This document shows, piece by piece, positions 1 to 11,809 of a stretch of DNA of 64,000 nucleotides. The number at the start of each line of letters is the position of its first letter. Position 1 is the stretch's first letter. The stretch comes from Aelia acuminata (lineage: Eukaryota > Arthropoda > Insecta > Hemiptera > Pentatomidae), in the NCBI GenBank assembly GCA_911387785.2, contig OU426979.1:75839533-75903532 (forward strand), in the 5' to 3' direction. Under the pieces are notes generated by a model. That model ran no database searches, was not told the origin of the DNA, and saw only the letters and a list, made by a program, of their open reading frames with translations. The translations under genes and the position numbers were made by a program.

Positions 1-826
1 ATATTGGTAGCCTGTGCATGAGAAGTGTTTAAAAAATTAAAAAAAACATTAAATGACTCAATATAAAATAAATGACTAGGAAGAGGAGAAATATTAGAGA
101 AAACCAAACAAGAAAATATACTGGTTTAAAAAGAAATTCACAATCATAAACATGCAATGCGAGGCTTGAACTGAAGCAATACCACTTGGGGCAATGAAAT
201 GAAATAAGGAGGTGATTGTAATTAAAATGAAATTTTACTCATCCTGTATGAAAACCACGAAGTATGAAGAAGGGAGGGAGACAAAATAAAAATTAAAAAC
301 TAGCATAATGTTTTGTGACGAACATTGCAAATCTGCAAGACAAAATACAAGTTGAAAACGTATATGTATACTTACTTATATTAGATTATAAAAATCCAAC
401 AATATTCTTAAGAAAAAACGTATCTTTCATTCTAATTAATTCATTTCATTATTCATTATTCATCATCATTCATCTGCATTCTAATTAATAATTATTTAAT
501 GATCAAAATGTAAAATTTCCTGCAGTAATTGTAATGTGACTGATAATGCAACAAGAGAGGTATTTGAAATTGAAATGAGTTATAAAAATATAATTTATCA
601 AATGGTCGGTATAAAGCTAAAGTGAACTTAGCGTCAAACTCAATATTTTGAGAAAACTGAAATTGAAATTTAGGTTTTATAAAATAGGTTAACTTAAATA
701 TTTTTACTTGCTACAATACTTTTGATCTACAAAATATTTTACTTTGCCTCTTATATAATTCACATACAAAGTAGTAAGATTAAAAAAAAATAACAATAGG
801 TAATATTTTTTTTAAATTTATTATAA
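1..826. other. AT-rich non-coding sequence
   Basis: The stretch is AT-rich with many short A and T runs. I see no convincing reading frame, TIR, RNA gene or tandem repeat in it. Confidence 0.5.
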
Positions 827-1111
827 TGGTTTGGCGCTATACTGATACAGACCAAAAATACGTCGGTTGTTTATGTATTCCCTTCATATTGTTCGCAAAG
901 TCTATCCTCCAATTTCCTCCACATTTGTCGAGTAATTGGTCCTGAAAACTTTCTCGAACTTCTTGGTGAGAAAGTGACGCAACTTGAATCTCTTCCTGCA
1001 CCCAAACCTGTATCCGAGGAGATTGAAGGCGACGAAATTTCTCTAGCCAAGAATCTAGACTCCGTTTCTGCTTACAAATTAGTGAAATCCCTTGATAATT
1101 TAACACTCTAA
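827..1111 (+). other. open coding-like stretch, origin unknown
   Basis: A forward frame is open for 94 codons between stops at 824-826 and 1109-1111 and has no ATG. Its C-terminal half reads like ordinary protein, with acidic and hydrophobic residues mixed (segments such as GPENFLELLGEKVTQLE and DEISLAKNLDSVSAYKLV). The opposite strand is also open for 89 codons, so strand is not certain. AG dinucleotides that could act as splice acceptors occur near 890-900, but the pyrimidine tract is weak. It could be the last exon of a host gene, or a fragment of an unrecognised transposase. I do not recognise the family. Confidence 0.2.
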
Positions 1112-1428
1112 GTTCACTACTAACGATTATTCTGAAATTTGCACCTTTTTGGGAAGAATGAAAAACTAGTTTAGGAATGATATCCTGTAATAGGATTTCT
1201 CGTCAAACAATATGATTCAAAATAAACGCCCTTATGGGTAAACATTCACCCAATGTTTTTCTGTCATAAAAATTTTATAATCACAATCAAGGGGAAAAAT
1301 GTTGTTCCTAAACCTTCACTTGAATTGAAGTTGTTTAAAAAGTTCGGGTGAACCATGAACTTTTAGAAGACAAATTTTCATTATAGAGGTGTTAGAATAT
1401 CTTCGATTGAGCAAACGTTTTCTTACTA
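1112..1428. other. AT-rich spacer before mariner
   Basis: No gene is recognisable here. The final two bases (TA, 1427-1428) are the left target-site duplication of the adjacent mariner element. Confidence 0.5.
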
Positions 1429-1456
1429 CCAGGTCTGCAAGTTTAAAATGTCGTTT
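1429..1456 (+). repeat. mariner terminal inverted repeat, 3' side of gene
   Basis: This 28-bp end is an exact reverse complement of 2688-2715 and is directly preceded by a TA duplication. It is the transposase binding and cleavage site at the stop-codon side of the gene. Confidence 0.93.
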
Positions 1457-1505
1457 ATTTCTTAAAATATATACACAGTAATTTAAAAAAAAAGTATAAT
1501 ATATT

Positions 1506-2543
1506 TTATTCAAAGTAATGGCCCTCGCTTTCTACACATTTTGTCCATCTCTCGGGCAATTTATGGATACCATTCCAAAAGAATGCTTCATCTTTATTTG
1601 AAATCCATTCATCGAGCCATTTTCTTACATCCTCCAAATTGTTAAAGTGTTGCTCAGCCAATGAGTGTCCCATCGATGAGAAGAGATGATAATCAGAAGG
1701 CGCCAGGTCAGGTGAATACGGCGGGTGGGGTAGGAGTTCCCAACCAAGCGAAGAAATCGTTTCCTTAGTCAATCTGGCTGAATGTGCAGGAGCGTTATCA
1801 TGCTGAAGAATGAATTTGGCGTGCCTGTGAGCCCATTCTGGGCGTTTTTCGATCAATGCGTGACTCAAATTGATCATTTGTTGTCGGTAGCGGTCGGTAT
1901 TGACTGTTTCGCCGGGTTTGAGAAGCTCGTAGTAGACTACTCCCTTCTGATCCCACCACACACACAGCATTGTCTTCTTCCCAAAACGATCCGGTCTTGC
2001 ACTCGATGTGGATGGTTGTCCTGGCGTTACCCATGATTTTATTCGTTTGGGATTCTGAAAATAAATCCATTTTTCATCGCCAGTTACAACTCGATGCAAA
2101 AAACCCTTTCTTTCGTGGCGTAAAAGCAGCATTTCGCACACAGTTTTTCGTTTTTCCATCTGTCGTTCGTCCAATTCATGTGGAACCCATTTTCCAACCT
2201 TTTGAATTTTTCCCATAGCTCTCAGGCGATCGGAAATGGCTTGCCTAGTGACATTCAACTGTTCTGCCATCATTTGTTGGGTTTGGGTATTGTCTTCGTC
2301 TAATAAAGATTGCAATTCGACGTCCTCAAACTTTTTTGGTCGATTTTCTCGTTTTTTATCAGTAACATCAAAATCACCACGTTTGAAACTTTGAAACCAA
2401 CGTTCACATGTCTTGACGGTTGGAGCAAGATCGCCATAAGTCTCAACAAGAATTCGATGACATTCAGATGCCTTTTTCTTTTGATTGAATAAGAAAATCA
2501 TGACATGCCGCAAATGCTCTTTATTTGGCTTAAAATTAGACAT
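1506..2543 (-). CDS. mariner transposase, 345 aa, intact
   Basis: This is a DD34D Tc1/mariner transposase that excises and inserts its own element at TA. I chose the ATG at 2543: it gives 345 residues, the Mos1 length, and the 11 codons upstream (open from 2576) look non-native. Residues 1-110 hold the two helix-turn-helix DNA-binding regions. The linker motif WVPHEL lies at 119-124. The catalytic aspartates are D156 (TGDEKW), D249 (HDNAPAH) and D284 (in YSPDLAPSD), with 34 residues between the last two. These numbers match Mos1 exactly. There is no frameshift or stop. The gene is alone in its element, and its stop codon lies 49 bp inside the left TIR. The family call is secure; activity is inferred from intactness only. 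Confidence 0.95.
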   Translation of the reverse strand: MSNFKPNKEHLRHVMIFLFNQKKKASECHRILVETYGDLAPTVKTCERWFQSFKRGDFDVTDKKRENRPKKFEDVELQSLLDEDNTQTQQMMAEQLNVTRQAISDRLRAMGKIQKVGKWVPHELDERQMEKRKTVCEMLLLRHERKGFLHRVVTGDEKWIYFQNPKRIKSWVTPGQPSTSSARPDRFGKKTMLCVWWDQKGVVYYELLKPGETVNTDRYRQQMINLSHALIEKRPEWAHRHAKFILQHDNAPAHSARLTKETISSLGWELLPHPPYSPDLAPSDYHLFSSMGHSLAEQHFNNLEDVRKWLDEWISNKDEAFFWNGIHKLPERWTKCVESEGHYFE

Positions 2544-2687
2544 TTTTAACACCAAAGAAAGGTATGATACGTCCACGTAAACGACTTAAAAACAACTGAC
2601 TTTTGTAAACAAATGACTAACAAACAAAATAGCGTTTAGAGATAAGCAAATCCTTCAATAGGCTAAGAGCGCATTCTATTGGAATTA

Positions 2688-2715
2688 AAACGACATTTTA
2701 AACTTGCAGACCTGG
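2688..2715 (-). repeat. mariner terminal inverted repeat, 5' side of gene
   Basis: This is an exact 28-bp reverse complement of 1429-1456, followed by TA at 2716-2717. It lies 144 bp upstream of the chosen start codon, so promoter and 5' UTR fit in between. Confidence 0.93.
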
Positions 2716-2717
2716 TA

Positions 2718-5700
2718 AGTGTACTAAATATGCATATCATTGTTCCAAGGTATAACAAAAGTAAAGGATTTAAACATAACTAAAGTAACGAGAAAATAAA
2801 AACTCTACATATTAATCTTTACTGAAGGAGCTTCAGAGGCGAAAATCCATTAGGAGGGTCGAACGTATTAACATAAAATAGTTCAACAATAACATACCTA
2901 GAAAGATTAAATATTAAAAAGAAGAAAGAAATTAACATATTTTTATTTAAATAATACCCAAAAACTAAAATGCACAGACTTATGGGAAATAGAGATAAAC
3001 TTTGTCTCCATAGTCTGATTTAGAAGGCAGACAAAGAAGGGGCCAAAATTCAGGGACGAATTTTATAGTACAGTAATTTTTTATTTTATTTTTTACTGAG
3101 TCTATGTATTTTAATTTTTTTTTTTCATTCAATTAGAATATAAATCCTACAATTGAGAAATTCTCCACGTGCGTTGTTCCAACTGTAACTCATCGTGGTA
3201 ACATATAGGCTCATGAGTAATCAGCCTATTAATTCTAGTTAACGTGAGGCTGCCACGTCTATTTGAGGAGCCTGCATCAAATGTGCCATAGCCAAGCTTC
3301 CTTATCAATTGCAGGCTAGCCAGACGTTTCTGTATTATTCCTTAACGAGGAAACATGATCTAATGTTAATGATATTCTAAATAAACATTAAATACTTAAG
3401 ACACATTAATTAAATGTGTTATGTTAACGATGTTATCAATCAAAGGGAGAACTAAAAATGGCTCGTCAATGACTTACAATTAATATAAATTATTACAAAT
3501 ACAATTATTAAAAATTAAAATACAATTATTATAAAAATGATACAATTATATTTAAATTTGGAAAATCTTGATATATCTTAATATAATTTTGGGTATTACT
3601 TTGAATTAACCATACTGGTGCTGATACTGGTAGGAAGAATTAACTAATCAGGGTAAGTAGTGTTGGTCCTTATGATGGTTTTATTTCAAGGAAGCCACAA
3701 TATTAACTCATTAATCATGAGACACTATAATATCATTGTAGACATTAATTTAATAGCATATTTTCTAAACATAAAGTATAAAAATTGTTGCCTAATGTAT
3801 TAAATTTTTCTTTTATTTATGACTTCCGTTGCCTTTACAGATCTTTGACCAGTTGAACCAGAGTTCTCCACCTATTTATATTTGCATGTCGTTATTCTAT
3901 TAAATATCTATAACTTTAATGCCAACTCCATGATCTGCGAGACATTTATTGATTTTTAAATCTTCTTTTGCATAATGACCTTATGCAAAAAAATTTTATT
4001 TAGGAGATATAAGTATTCCGCGAGATAGGGCATTCTATAAGTATTAAAGTACATTATGAAAAACAGTTATGTTAATGAAAGTATAGAGTTAAGAAGAAAA
4101 AAACAACTTAAAAGAAGGATAAAAATGCATAAGATGAAATTTTGAAAAACACCAATAATCTAAACAAATGATTGCGATTAAGCTGTAAATATTTTTAGAT
4201 AAACTTAATAGAATAAAGTATATTCTAAGTTTTACCAAATTTTGTAATGTTTCGTTATCCATTTCCTATTCAGCGTGAAACGTTCTGATAACTTACCTGA
4301 AAAAAAAAAAATAATAAAGCTGAAATTATAAATCTTCAATGTTTATTACGTCTCAATAAATAGATCATACGAAATGTTATAAATAAATTTAGGTCCATTC
4401 ACACATAAATATTGAACTAATAATTATATTTTAACTAGTTTATAATAAAATATTATATTAAAACGTTTTGATAAAAAATAATGTTTTATAATTATAAGCC
4501 GGTTGATGAAGTGTAGGATTATAATTACTAATGTTTAAGTAGTTTTTAATGACTGGTAAGTATACGACCTCCCACCAATATTCAAAACTGCATATTTAGA
4601 ACGAAAAAATAGTACAAAATAAATTGTTTCCCCCTTACAGCAAATTATGAACGGGTTGACTGCTGCTTTCATAATCCAAATGCCTTCATTAATAAAAATT
4701 AAGGGGATATTGGTCAGCAAATGTCAGGGAACTAATTAATATTTACATTCCGTACTCCGAATTCTCCATTACCAGGAACACAAGTCAATAGAAGGAAATA
4801 GAATTTAGTTCAAAATACAATTGAATCCATTTTAACAAAAGAAAAACAACAAAAATATTTGGTTAAAAATTATTACAGTAATAATTTTATAAATGGGCAA
4901 AAATAATAATTAATAACTTACAATAAATCAATATACACATACATTAACACTTCTAGACGCCAAGAAATTAAATAGTCATTTAAAAAAGCAAGAACTAAAA
5001 AATAAACATCTATATATGACTCCTGATTTATATTCCCAACATGATATAAGGTATCTTATAGAACCTATTAAAAAAACTGCTTATAATAAATTTTATTTAT
5101 AAATGGTTTTTATTTATGTATAATTATATTTCTGCATTTTAAGAATCTCTTCATTCATTAGCCATTTCATTCAAAAAAGTAGTTAATGTGTCGTAAAAAA
5201 CGTTCTAAAAGATCCCGTGGAATAAAATCCGAGCAGTATAAAAAAAAAAAAAAAATAATAAACATTTGATTTGAGTTCATGCACCGGTTAGTATATAGCT
5301 CACCCACTTTGAAAATCAATAGTCTGAGTGTAAATTTAGATTAAATTAACCTTACATACAAACGAAGTTATTAAAATTTCAAGACTTTTTAAAACATAAG
5401 GATAACATAAAAACCATATTTTTTTAAATTAAAAAATAGACTTTCAACTATACATTAAAAAAAAAAAAATCAGAAGAAATACATAGATAATAAATTATTA
5501 TCGAAATAATTATTATAAATTACACGAAAACCTCCTTTACTTAATAACCATTAATAGTAAGTACCATTTTCAACAATAATCAGGTTGCAAATCGTTTATC
5601 TATTTTTTTTTTTTTTCACTAACGATTGTTATCTATGACTTCCTCCCTACCAGATAACAAGTTTCCGTTTTTTATCTCTCCTGGAAAACGAAACGCATGC

Positions 5701-6258
5701 ATCGCGATTTCCTTAGGCAAATGGAAACGAAAACGCACCTAGGAAAATAAAACAAAGTACAGGAAGTTATTTTGCCTCACTATACTTCAATAAAACAATT
5801 ATTTGTATAAAAATACTTTTTAAATTAAGCATTCATTTGTATAAAAATATTTTATTTGCTAAATAAAATAAACCTAAATAAAATAAACTCAATAATACAA
5901 ACCAGTCTAGAGAAACATTCAATATTATAGTATTCAACGGGGGACAAGTTGCCAAAAGTTACTTTGGAGAACAGATCTCATTCCAAATCTATTTAATTTT
6001 GTTTTGTTTTAAGTTTAAGCTTGAATTGATCACAAATAAGAGCCTTTTTTATAAAAGCCAAAAATATTCAAGAAGACTGAACAACTTCCTATAATGCTGT
6101 AACTAGAATTTACGGCCTCAATATAGAATGAAAAAAAATAAAAATCATTATAAATATATTTTAAATATTTATTTAAAAAAAAAAACTATTCTACCTAGTG
6201 ATATTCGTTTGTATGATTTTAAGCAAAATAAAGCTGAAATCAAATGATTAAAACAAAT
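2718..6258. other. AT-rich non-coding sequence
   Basis: About 3.5 kb of AT-rich DNA with poly-A and poly-T runs (for example 4299-4311, 5240-5254, 5606-5617). A less AT-rich patch lies at 3165-3310 and another at 5640-5750; neither has a coding frame or repeat I can recognise. No gene is supported. Confidence 0.5.
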
Positions 6259-6844
6259 CTGGTGCGATGCGCGCAACCTATATTTAACTTAGCAATCTGA
6301 TATAGTGACGTATTAATGAAGTGAAATAAATCAAGGATAATAATGCATATTTCAATGATCTTTTTTTTATTTTACTATCTTTTTATAGTAACTAGACTTA
6401 TTTTATTTTTTTAATGGGTATTGCTGCTTTGAATCCCAAACCTTATAACGTGTTGCACTCTTAAATGATTCATTTAATATGGATCAGACCAGTACGCTTA
6501 TATTATTATTATTAAAATAAGAAGTATGTCACGAGATACCATTACTTTTTTTAATATCCCTCATTTGATAGATAAAGCAAGCTGGGCTCAAACCGTAATA
6601 TTTCTTGTCAAAAAATATTTACGATAGTTTAAGGTCGAAAAAATAGCGATTATATGTTTATAATATGAATTAACGGTTATTTATACATACTTAATTACTA
6701 AACAATTGGCCTGTATATGTGATAGTTGATTTAAATTTATATCTTTCGGTAACTTGATCAGCAACAAAACAAGTAATAAAAACAGTAATAAAACAATCAT
6801 TAATATAAAAGATATTATAATTCAGAAACATACCCATATCAACT

Positions 6845-6962
6845 CAGCTACACTACTAATGGGACACTGGGGGCCGGACCACTGGCGGAGACAAAATTCC
6901 CCCACTCATCTCCCATTTCCTGAGAATAAAGGAAAACACGCACCGCCTAAAGGAATGTACCA
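6845..6962 (+). repeat. possible decayed SINE body
   Basis: This GC-richer patch has a segment of the form CCCCCACTC-TCTCCC followed by GCCTAAA-GGAA, in the same order as in the SINE body at 12225-12290. No tRNA head or poly-A tail is visible. The resemblance is short and may be chance. Confidence 0.2.
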
Positions 6963-7544
6963 ATGTAAACATGTGGTCTGTATCTATGATTACAAAAAGT
7001 AACTCCTTTAAAACTTATGTATATGAAACAAAGATTAGTAATTACACCACTTATAACTTATCAATTGCTGGACCGATTTTTATTATCTTCGGTTTTTTTG
7101 GTTTCGTCTCTGCCCCCAATAGTAGAATAGGTCTAAAAATGTCGAAAAAAATCACGAAATTATTTTTAAATCGGATCATGTAAGGACGGCCATACCGATC
7201 TGGCTACTTTTTATTAGTCCGAATCAGGATCATACGGAGAGAAACTGTGGATGGAGAAATTCTGAAATCTGGTGGAGAAAATGGAAAAGTTACTGGGAAG
7301 GTGATAAAACTTGGATGGATAGGACGATCGCAGGGAAGCTAGTTAAATGTGTTAAATAAAAATTATAATCATTTTTACTTTCACTTACCTATATATGAAA
7401 TATATAGTGATTGGAAGTATTGCGATCGTGAAAAATTTCGCCTTCCGGTTTTCAACGGAAATACACGTTTTGGGGTCCCCTGAGTACAAATAACCAAGTC
7501 CCGCGAAATGGTCTGTGTGTGTGTGTGTGAACAGACTAGCTCAA

Positions 7545-8345
7545 AAACTATAAACCGTGCGAACCTGAAATTGGGTATTTAGTGTACGTATATGCCCGCG
7601 ATGTGACAGCAATCATTTCATCAAAATTTCTCAAAGGGAGGGGGTACTTTATTTAATAACTTTTTAAGTTTTTTTCGATTTCCTCAAAAACGGCAATAAC
7701 GATTTTGATTAAACTGAGTATTTGATCTATTTATATGCCCGTGATATGACTGTAAAAATTTCATCAAAATTGATCAACCGGAGGGGGGACTTTACTTAAT
7801 AAATTTTTGTATCATTTTCACGTGTTTCTTTTATTTACTCAAAAACGGCTTTAACGATTTTGATCAAACTGGGTATTTGATGTATGTATATGCCAAAGAT
7901 GTGATAGCCAACATTTCATCAAAATTGATCAACCGGAGGGTAAACTTTACTAATTAAATTTTGTATCATTTCACGTGTTTCTTTTATTTACTCAAAAACA
8001 GTTTTAACGATTTTGATCAAACTGGGTATTTGATGTATGTATATGAAAAAGATGTAATAGCCAACATTTCATCAAAATTGATCAACCGGAGGGGGGGACT
8101 TTACTTATTAAATTTTGTATCATTTTCACGTGTTTTTTTTTTTACTCAAAAAAGGCTTTAACGATTTTGATCAAACTGGGTATTCGATGTATGTATATGC
8201 CAAAGATGTGATAGCCAACATTTCATCAAAATTGTTCAAACGGAGGGGGCACTTTATTTCATAATTGTTTTCCAATTTTTACCTTTTATTCGATGATCGC
8301 AAAAACGGCTTTAACGAGTTTTATCAAATTCGTCATGTTTAATGA
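7545..8345 (+). repeat. ~154-bp tandem repeats inside TIR element copy 1
   Basis: Five to six imperfect units follow each other. The marker GATTTTGAT begins at 7701, 7856, 8009 and 8163, giving spacings of 155, 153 and 154 bp. Each unit contains a CGGAGGGGG-type G-run, a block ending TCAAAACGGCTTTAACG, and a conserved TTCATCAAAATTGATCAA. A (GT)n run at 7513-7529 borders the array. Variation among units is low, so the array is probably younger than the element or has been homogenised. Confidence 0.8.
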
Positions 8346-8762
8346 AAATCAGGTGTTCTTTAATATCAGGTAAGCTTTAGCATTATTAAAATGTTCTGAG
8401 GGGGCTTATATGGTGTAGGGGCCTTTTTTGTTTGTTTGTTTTTTTTTTGTTTCCTATAAAGTACCTTTGTTTTTGTTTATATGGAGAAATTAACTGTCTC
8501 TTGTTACGCCTAAAAATAAGAAATGACTAAATATGAGATATGATAAAATAAAGAAAACATAAAGAGGAGAAAAAAAGAAAAATATTCATTCAACTCATAA
8601 AACTCGTTGAGCCCACGCATGCAGAGTACCCATTTAATGATAGGCCATTGTTCATAATTAAAGCCGTTCTGTTCATTTGAGAAGTGGCAATTAACAAAAC
8701 GCATTAATTTTTAATCTAAGTAAGTTGGTAAGTGAAAGTTGTGTGTTGCGCGCACGCAACAG

Positions 8763-11700
8763 ATTTTTTAGTATTAAATGAAAGTCCAAACTGTGGATTC
8801 AAAGTATGGAACCAAGTAGAGAAATCGCGATATGCTGAGAGTGATGCATAAGACTTGCAGTAATATTTTGTTAGTTTGTATGTTTAACGTCACATTATGC
8901 CACTAAGGCTAATCGGAAGATGCTACAGTCGGAGTCCTAAATTTTTCCTATCCAGGTATAATTAGGATAGGGATTTTTAACGAGTACCTGACATCGTACA
9001 GGCTCGGGACCTCCATTTTACGTCCTTTCCGAGGCACGGCATGGCTAAGGAATTTTTACTCCCATTAAAAAATCCAGGGCCACCGCTGAGTCATTTTATG
9101 TTCCCCATTGAATATAAAATATTTTGCTGAACATTTTTTAATCAGCCAAATGACTATCTCCTGGGACATAACTATCTTCTAAGAGTGCAACTGGACCCTT
9201 CGTCGAACCGGAGAATAGCTCCTGGTAGAGAGATCGAATGTTTATTATCTCATTATATTGCCGGGGGCCCAAGAAACTACTCATACTTTCTATACAATTA
9301 CCGAACCTAGCAATTTTTATGGCTGGGATGGTTCTAAAAAAGTTATTTATTTTTGTATTTTTTCAAGAATAAAAAGAAATCTATTTTAAAATTAAAAAAA
9401 AAGAAGTATCATCATACATGAATTACATTTCAGATTTACAACTCTGTATCTATGAATGCATCGTATTTTCAATGAAAATATTGTAAATCCATTATTTTAT
9501 TTTAAATTTTCACGTAAACAATCAATACATGGAGTAAGAATTCCTATTGAAAAAAAATAAAACAACAGATTTCTTAATAATGAGAGAATATATATATATA
9601 TTTTTTTCTCCATCTAGTTCTTTTAATAAAGCAAACCAGATAGATCTGTCACATAACACTTTTACAGGAAACTGACTTGAGGAAAGTTAACATTATCATG
9701 TCTTCAGAAGAACACCTACAGAAACAATCTCTTAATCTATAAAAACGTTTAAATAAAGATACTTTTTAAACTATCTTTATTACGAATCATAACTATTTTC
9801 ACATAGACAAAAATATATTTATGTTCAATGTTGAAGGCAATGTTCAGTGGGGTTTAATTAAATTTCATTGAACGGTTCTGTTTGATTTTCGATTCGATTT
9901 GGCAGATCTGTTCCTAAAATAACAAATATTTAATTTATCGTATTAGGCACCTCCCTATATATCTGTACCCCGGGGGAACCAATATTGAGTGAAACATAAT
10001 TAATTATAAATCAAGATAAATAATTTGTAATATTGGCTTATATGTTGCTTACAGAGACAGCTTAATTAAAATTTGTATTAATAACTTCGATGAGTAATTG
10101 GAAGTATTTTACATGATATTTTATTGTATTTGATGACATGGTGTTGTTTACCTCCAAGGTAAACATATATTTTAATGACTATTATATATTTATATCAGTG
10201 CATCAACTATTTACTAACTAGTTTTTAGAAATGTATTTCATTTTTTATTTTTTACGATACGATGACCAATTCTATTAAACTAATATTATATTATACATTA
10301 AATTAAAATATACTTAATTTTTTTATATTGTCCCAAACCCCTAGCTATTGTTGTCCATAGTATTCTTTATTCCTGTTATTCATTTCGTTTAACTGTCGTG
10401 TAACTTCGACTAATGCAAGGATGTATCAAAATTATTTTCATTTCCAAAGGGCTACGATATCATACATGTATATTCTGTTTGATTGCCTTATTATATTAAA
10501 TGATGTTACGCCGATAAGGATTCAATACTAATTTTGCATACTTTTTAATGCTATATATCCTTGTAATTAGTAAAATCCTCGGTGCGAGGTGTCCCCTATC
10601 TCTCGGCAGCAACAGGTATGCCTTTTCAGTGCGGATTGCAGCATTGCATATTCGTATAAGTCTACCTCTCCCCTGTCTCGAGGAACGATCAATGGTAACT
10701 ATCGCCGATATTTGTTACAGCTTGTATGTATTATACAATTGCAAACGTTTAAGCAACTCGAAAACCTTATCAATCAAACGTATGTGGTTTTCCAAGATAG
10801 CGTGGAGAAAATGTGGCAAGTAACAAGTTTTCTGAGTCTTATGCTTAGCAAAAAGTAAGAATATGTTCCGCAAGGAACGCTGGTTCGCAAGGCTGGCATA
10901 TTTCAGAGAAGGATTTAATGTATATATGATTTTAAAACAACTAATATAACTTTGGTAATCGTATAATGTAAGCAAAACCTGAATATATTTTTTCTTTCTA
11001 TGGAATCAAAAGAGATACGCAATTGTTTGATTAAGTTGGGATGTCTTGCACCCCTCTAGGGGTCTCGGGTCTAGGGGTCTTGAGTTGTTTTTTTTAACTA
11101 TTTCTACTATATAATATTTATTTCTAAAAGAAATTGCAGCTAAAACCATTCTCAGAAGCATTCCAGAAGTAATCTAGTTCATCATAGTTAAGAATAGTGA
11201 CCTTTGATGTGTCGCCATTTTTCCAGAGATGAATCACACTTAATGCACCATTAGACGGAGAAACTATCTAAAGCATGTAGCGGCCTTAGAAGTGTTAATG
11301 GGATATGTGACAATGTCCCACGAGTGAAACACAAGCAAGCAGCAGGCAGGCTCTACTAAGCTGAGAAAGTGTTACCCGTTAAGAAATGCTCTGATAAGTT
11401 CACTAATTGATGGTAATGCACGTGAGGCTAAATGCCGTGGTGTCGGCCTAACCCTGTGCCTTTGATATAACTCCTTAAGTTATCTATCTTCTTCGGCTCC
11501 TACATTAAATAGCAATCTCCTTGGGGTATTTAGAGTAGAAAGCGCTTGCCAGTCCACGCGGTTTTGATGGCAACCAAAACATTTTACGGTGTAGAGTGAG
11601 TTATTTTGGCAAAATACATAAAATTTAACCTCAAACATACATAATTAATAGAATAACATGAATATTTGAGGTTTTGAAATATTATATATAGAAATATTAG

Positions 11701-11809
11701 CTTGGGGATCTAAAAGCTTTACTAATAATTTATCGATGGAAATTTTGTTAAGTAAGGATAATGCGGAATAGTTGTCAGTTTTTCAAAAGAATTAAGACGA
11801 CGAAATATT
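8763..11809. other. non-coding sequence with possible old retroelement debris
   Basis: Mostly AT-rich. At about 8900-9250 the minus strand has a GC-richer block (GTGCCTCGGAAAGGACGTAAA and neighbours) that resembles the 3' UTR of some insect non-LTR elements as I remember them; this is a weak, unverified match. At 10560-10860 several short overlapping frames are open, but none resembles a known protein. At 11200-11600 there is another GC-richer block of unknown origin. No gene is supported. Confidence 0.35.

Larger units (their letters stand above)
1429..2715 (-). mobile_element. complete mariner DNA transposon (mauritiana/Mos1 type)
   Basis: This 1287-bp element is bounded by perfect 28-bp terminal inverted repeats (1429-1456 and 2688-2715) and flanked on both sides by TA (1427-1428, 2716-2717), the target duplication made by Tc1/mariner elements. 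It holds one intact transposase gene on the minus strand. The ends begin CCAGGTCTGCAAG, close in layout to the Mos1 ends (CCAGGTGTACAAG) as I recall them. Length, TIR length and gene position are all normal for an autonomous mariner. Nothing visible is broken, so the copy is young or recently active. Transposition would be cut-and-paste through the DD34D transposase. Confidence 0.95.
6259..8762. mobile_element. TIR element with internal 154-bp tandem array, copy 1
   Basis: Both ends carry the same terminal motif in inverted orientation: CTGGTGCG...GCGCAAC at 6259 and its diverged complement ending CGCAACAG at 8762. The second copy at 35206-37414 shares the ends, the subterminal sequence (ACTTTCACTTACC type) and the central tandem array, but lies in the opposite orientation. 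I find no transposase gene, so the element is non-autonomous. No clear target duplication is visible because the flanks are AT-only. The left arm (6259-7370) is poorly conserved relative to the right arm, so the left boundary is less certain. Superfamily unknown. Confidence 0.5.

Noticed and set aside
7545..8345. CRISPR-like array
   Set aside because: The units are contiguous ~154-bp tandem repeats without unique spacers, in a eukaryotic genome.
8900..9250. 3' UTR of a known insect LINE
   Set aside because: The resemblance rests on memory of a short motif and there is no adjoining reverse-transcriptase sequence.
10548..10860. Overlapping 86-91-codon frames on both strands
   Set aside because: Several frames are open at once and none looks conserved; a GC-richer non-coding repeat explains it as well.
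11200..11600. rRNA or mitochondrial insertion
   Set aside because: I could not match it to conserved rRNA core motifs; GC content alone is not evidence.
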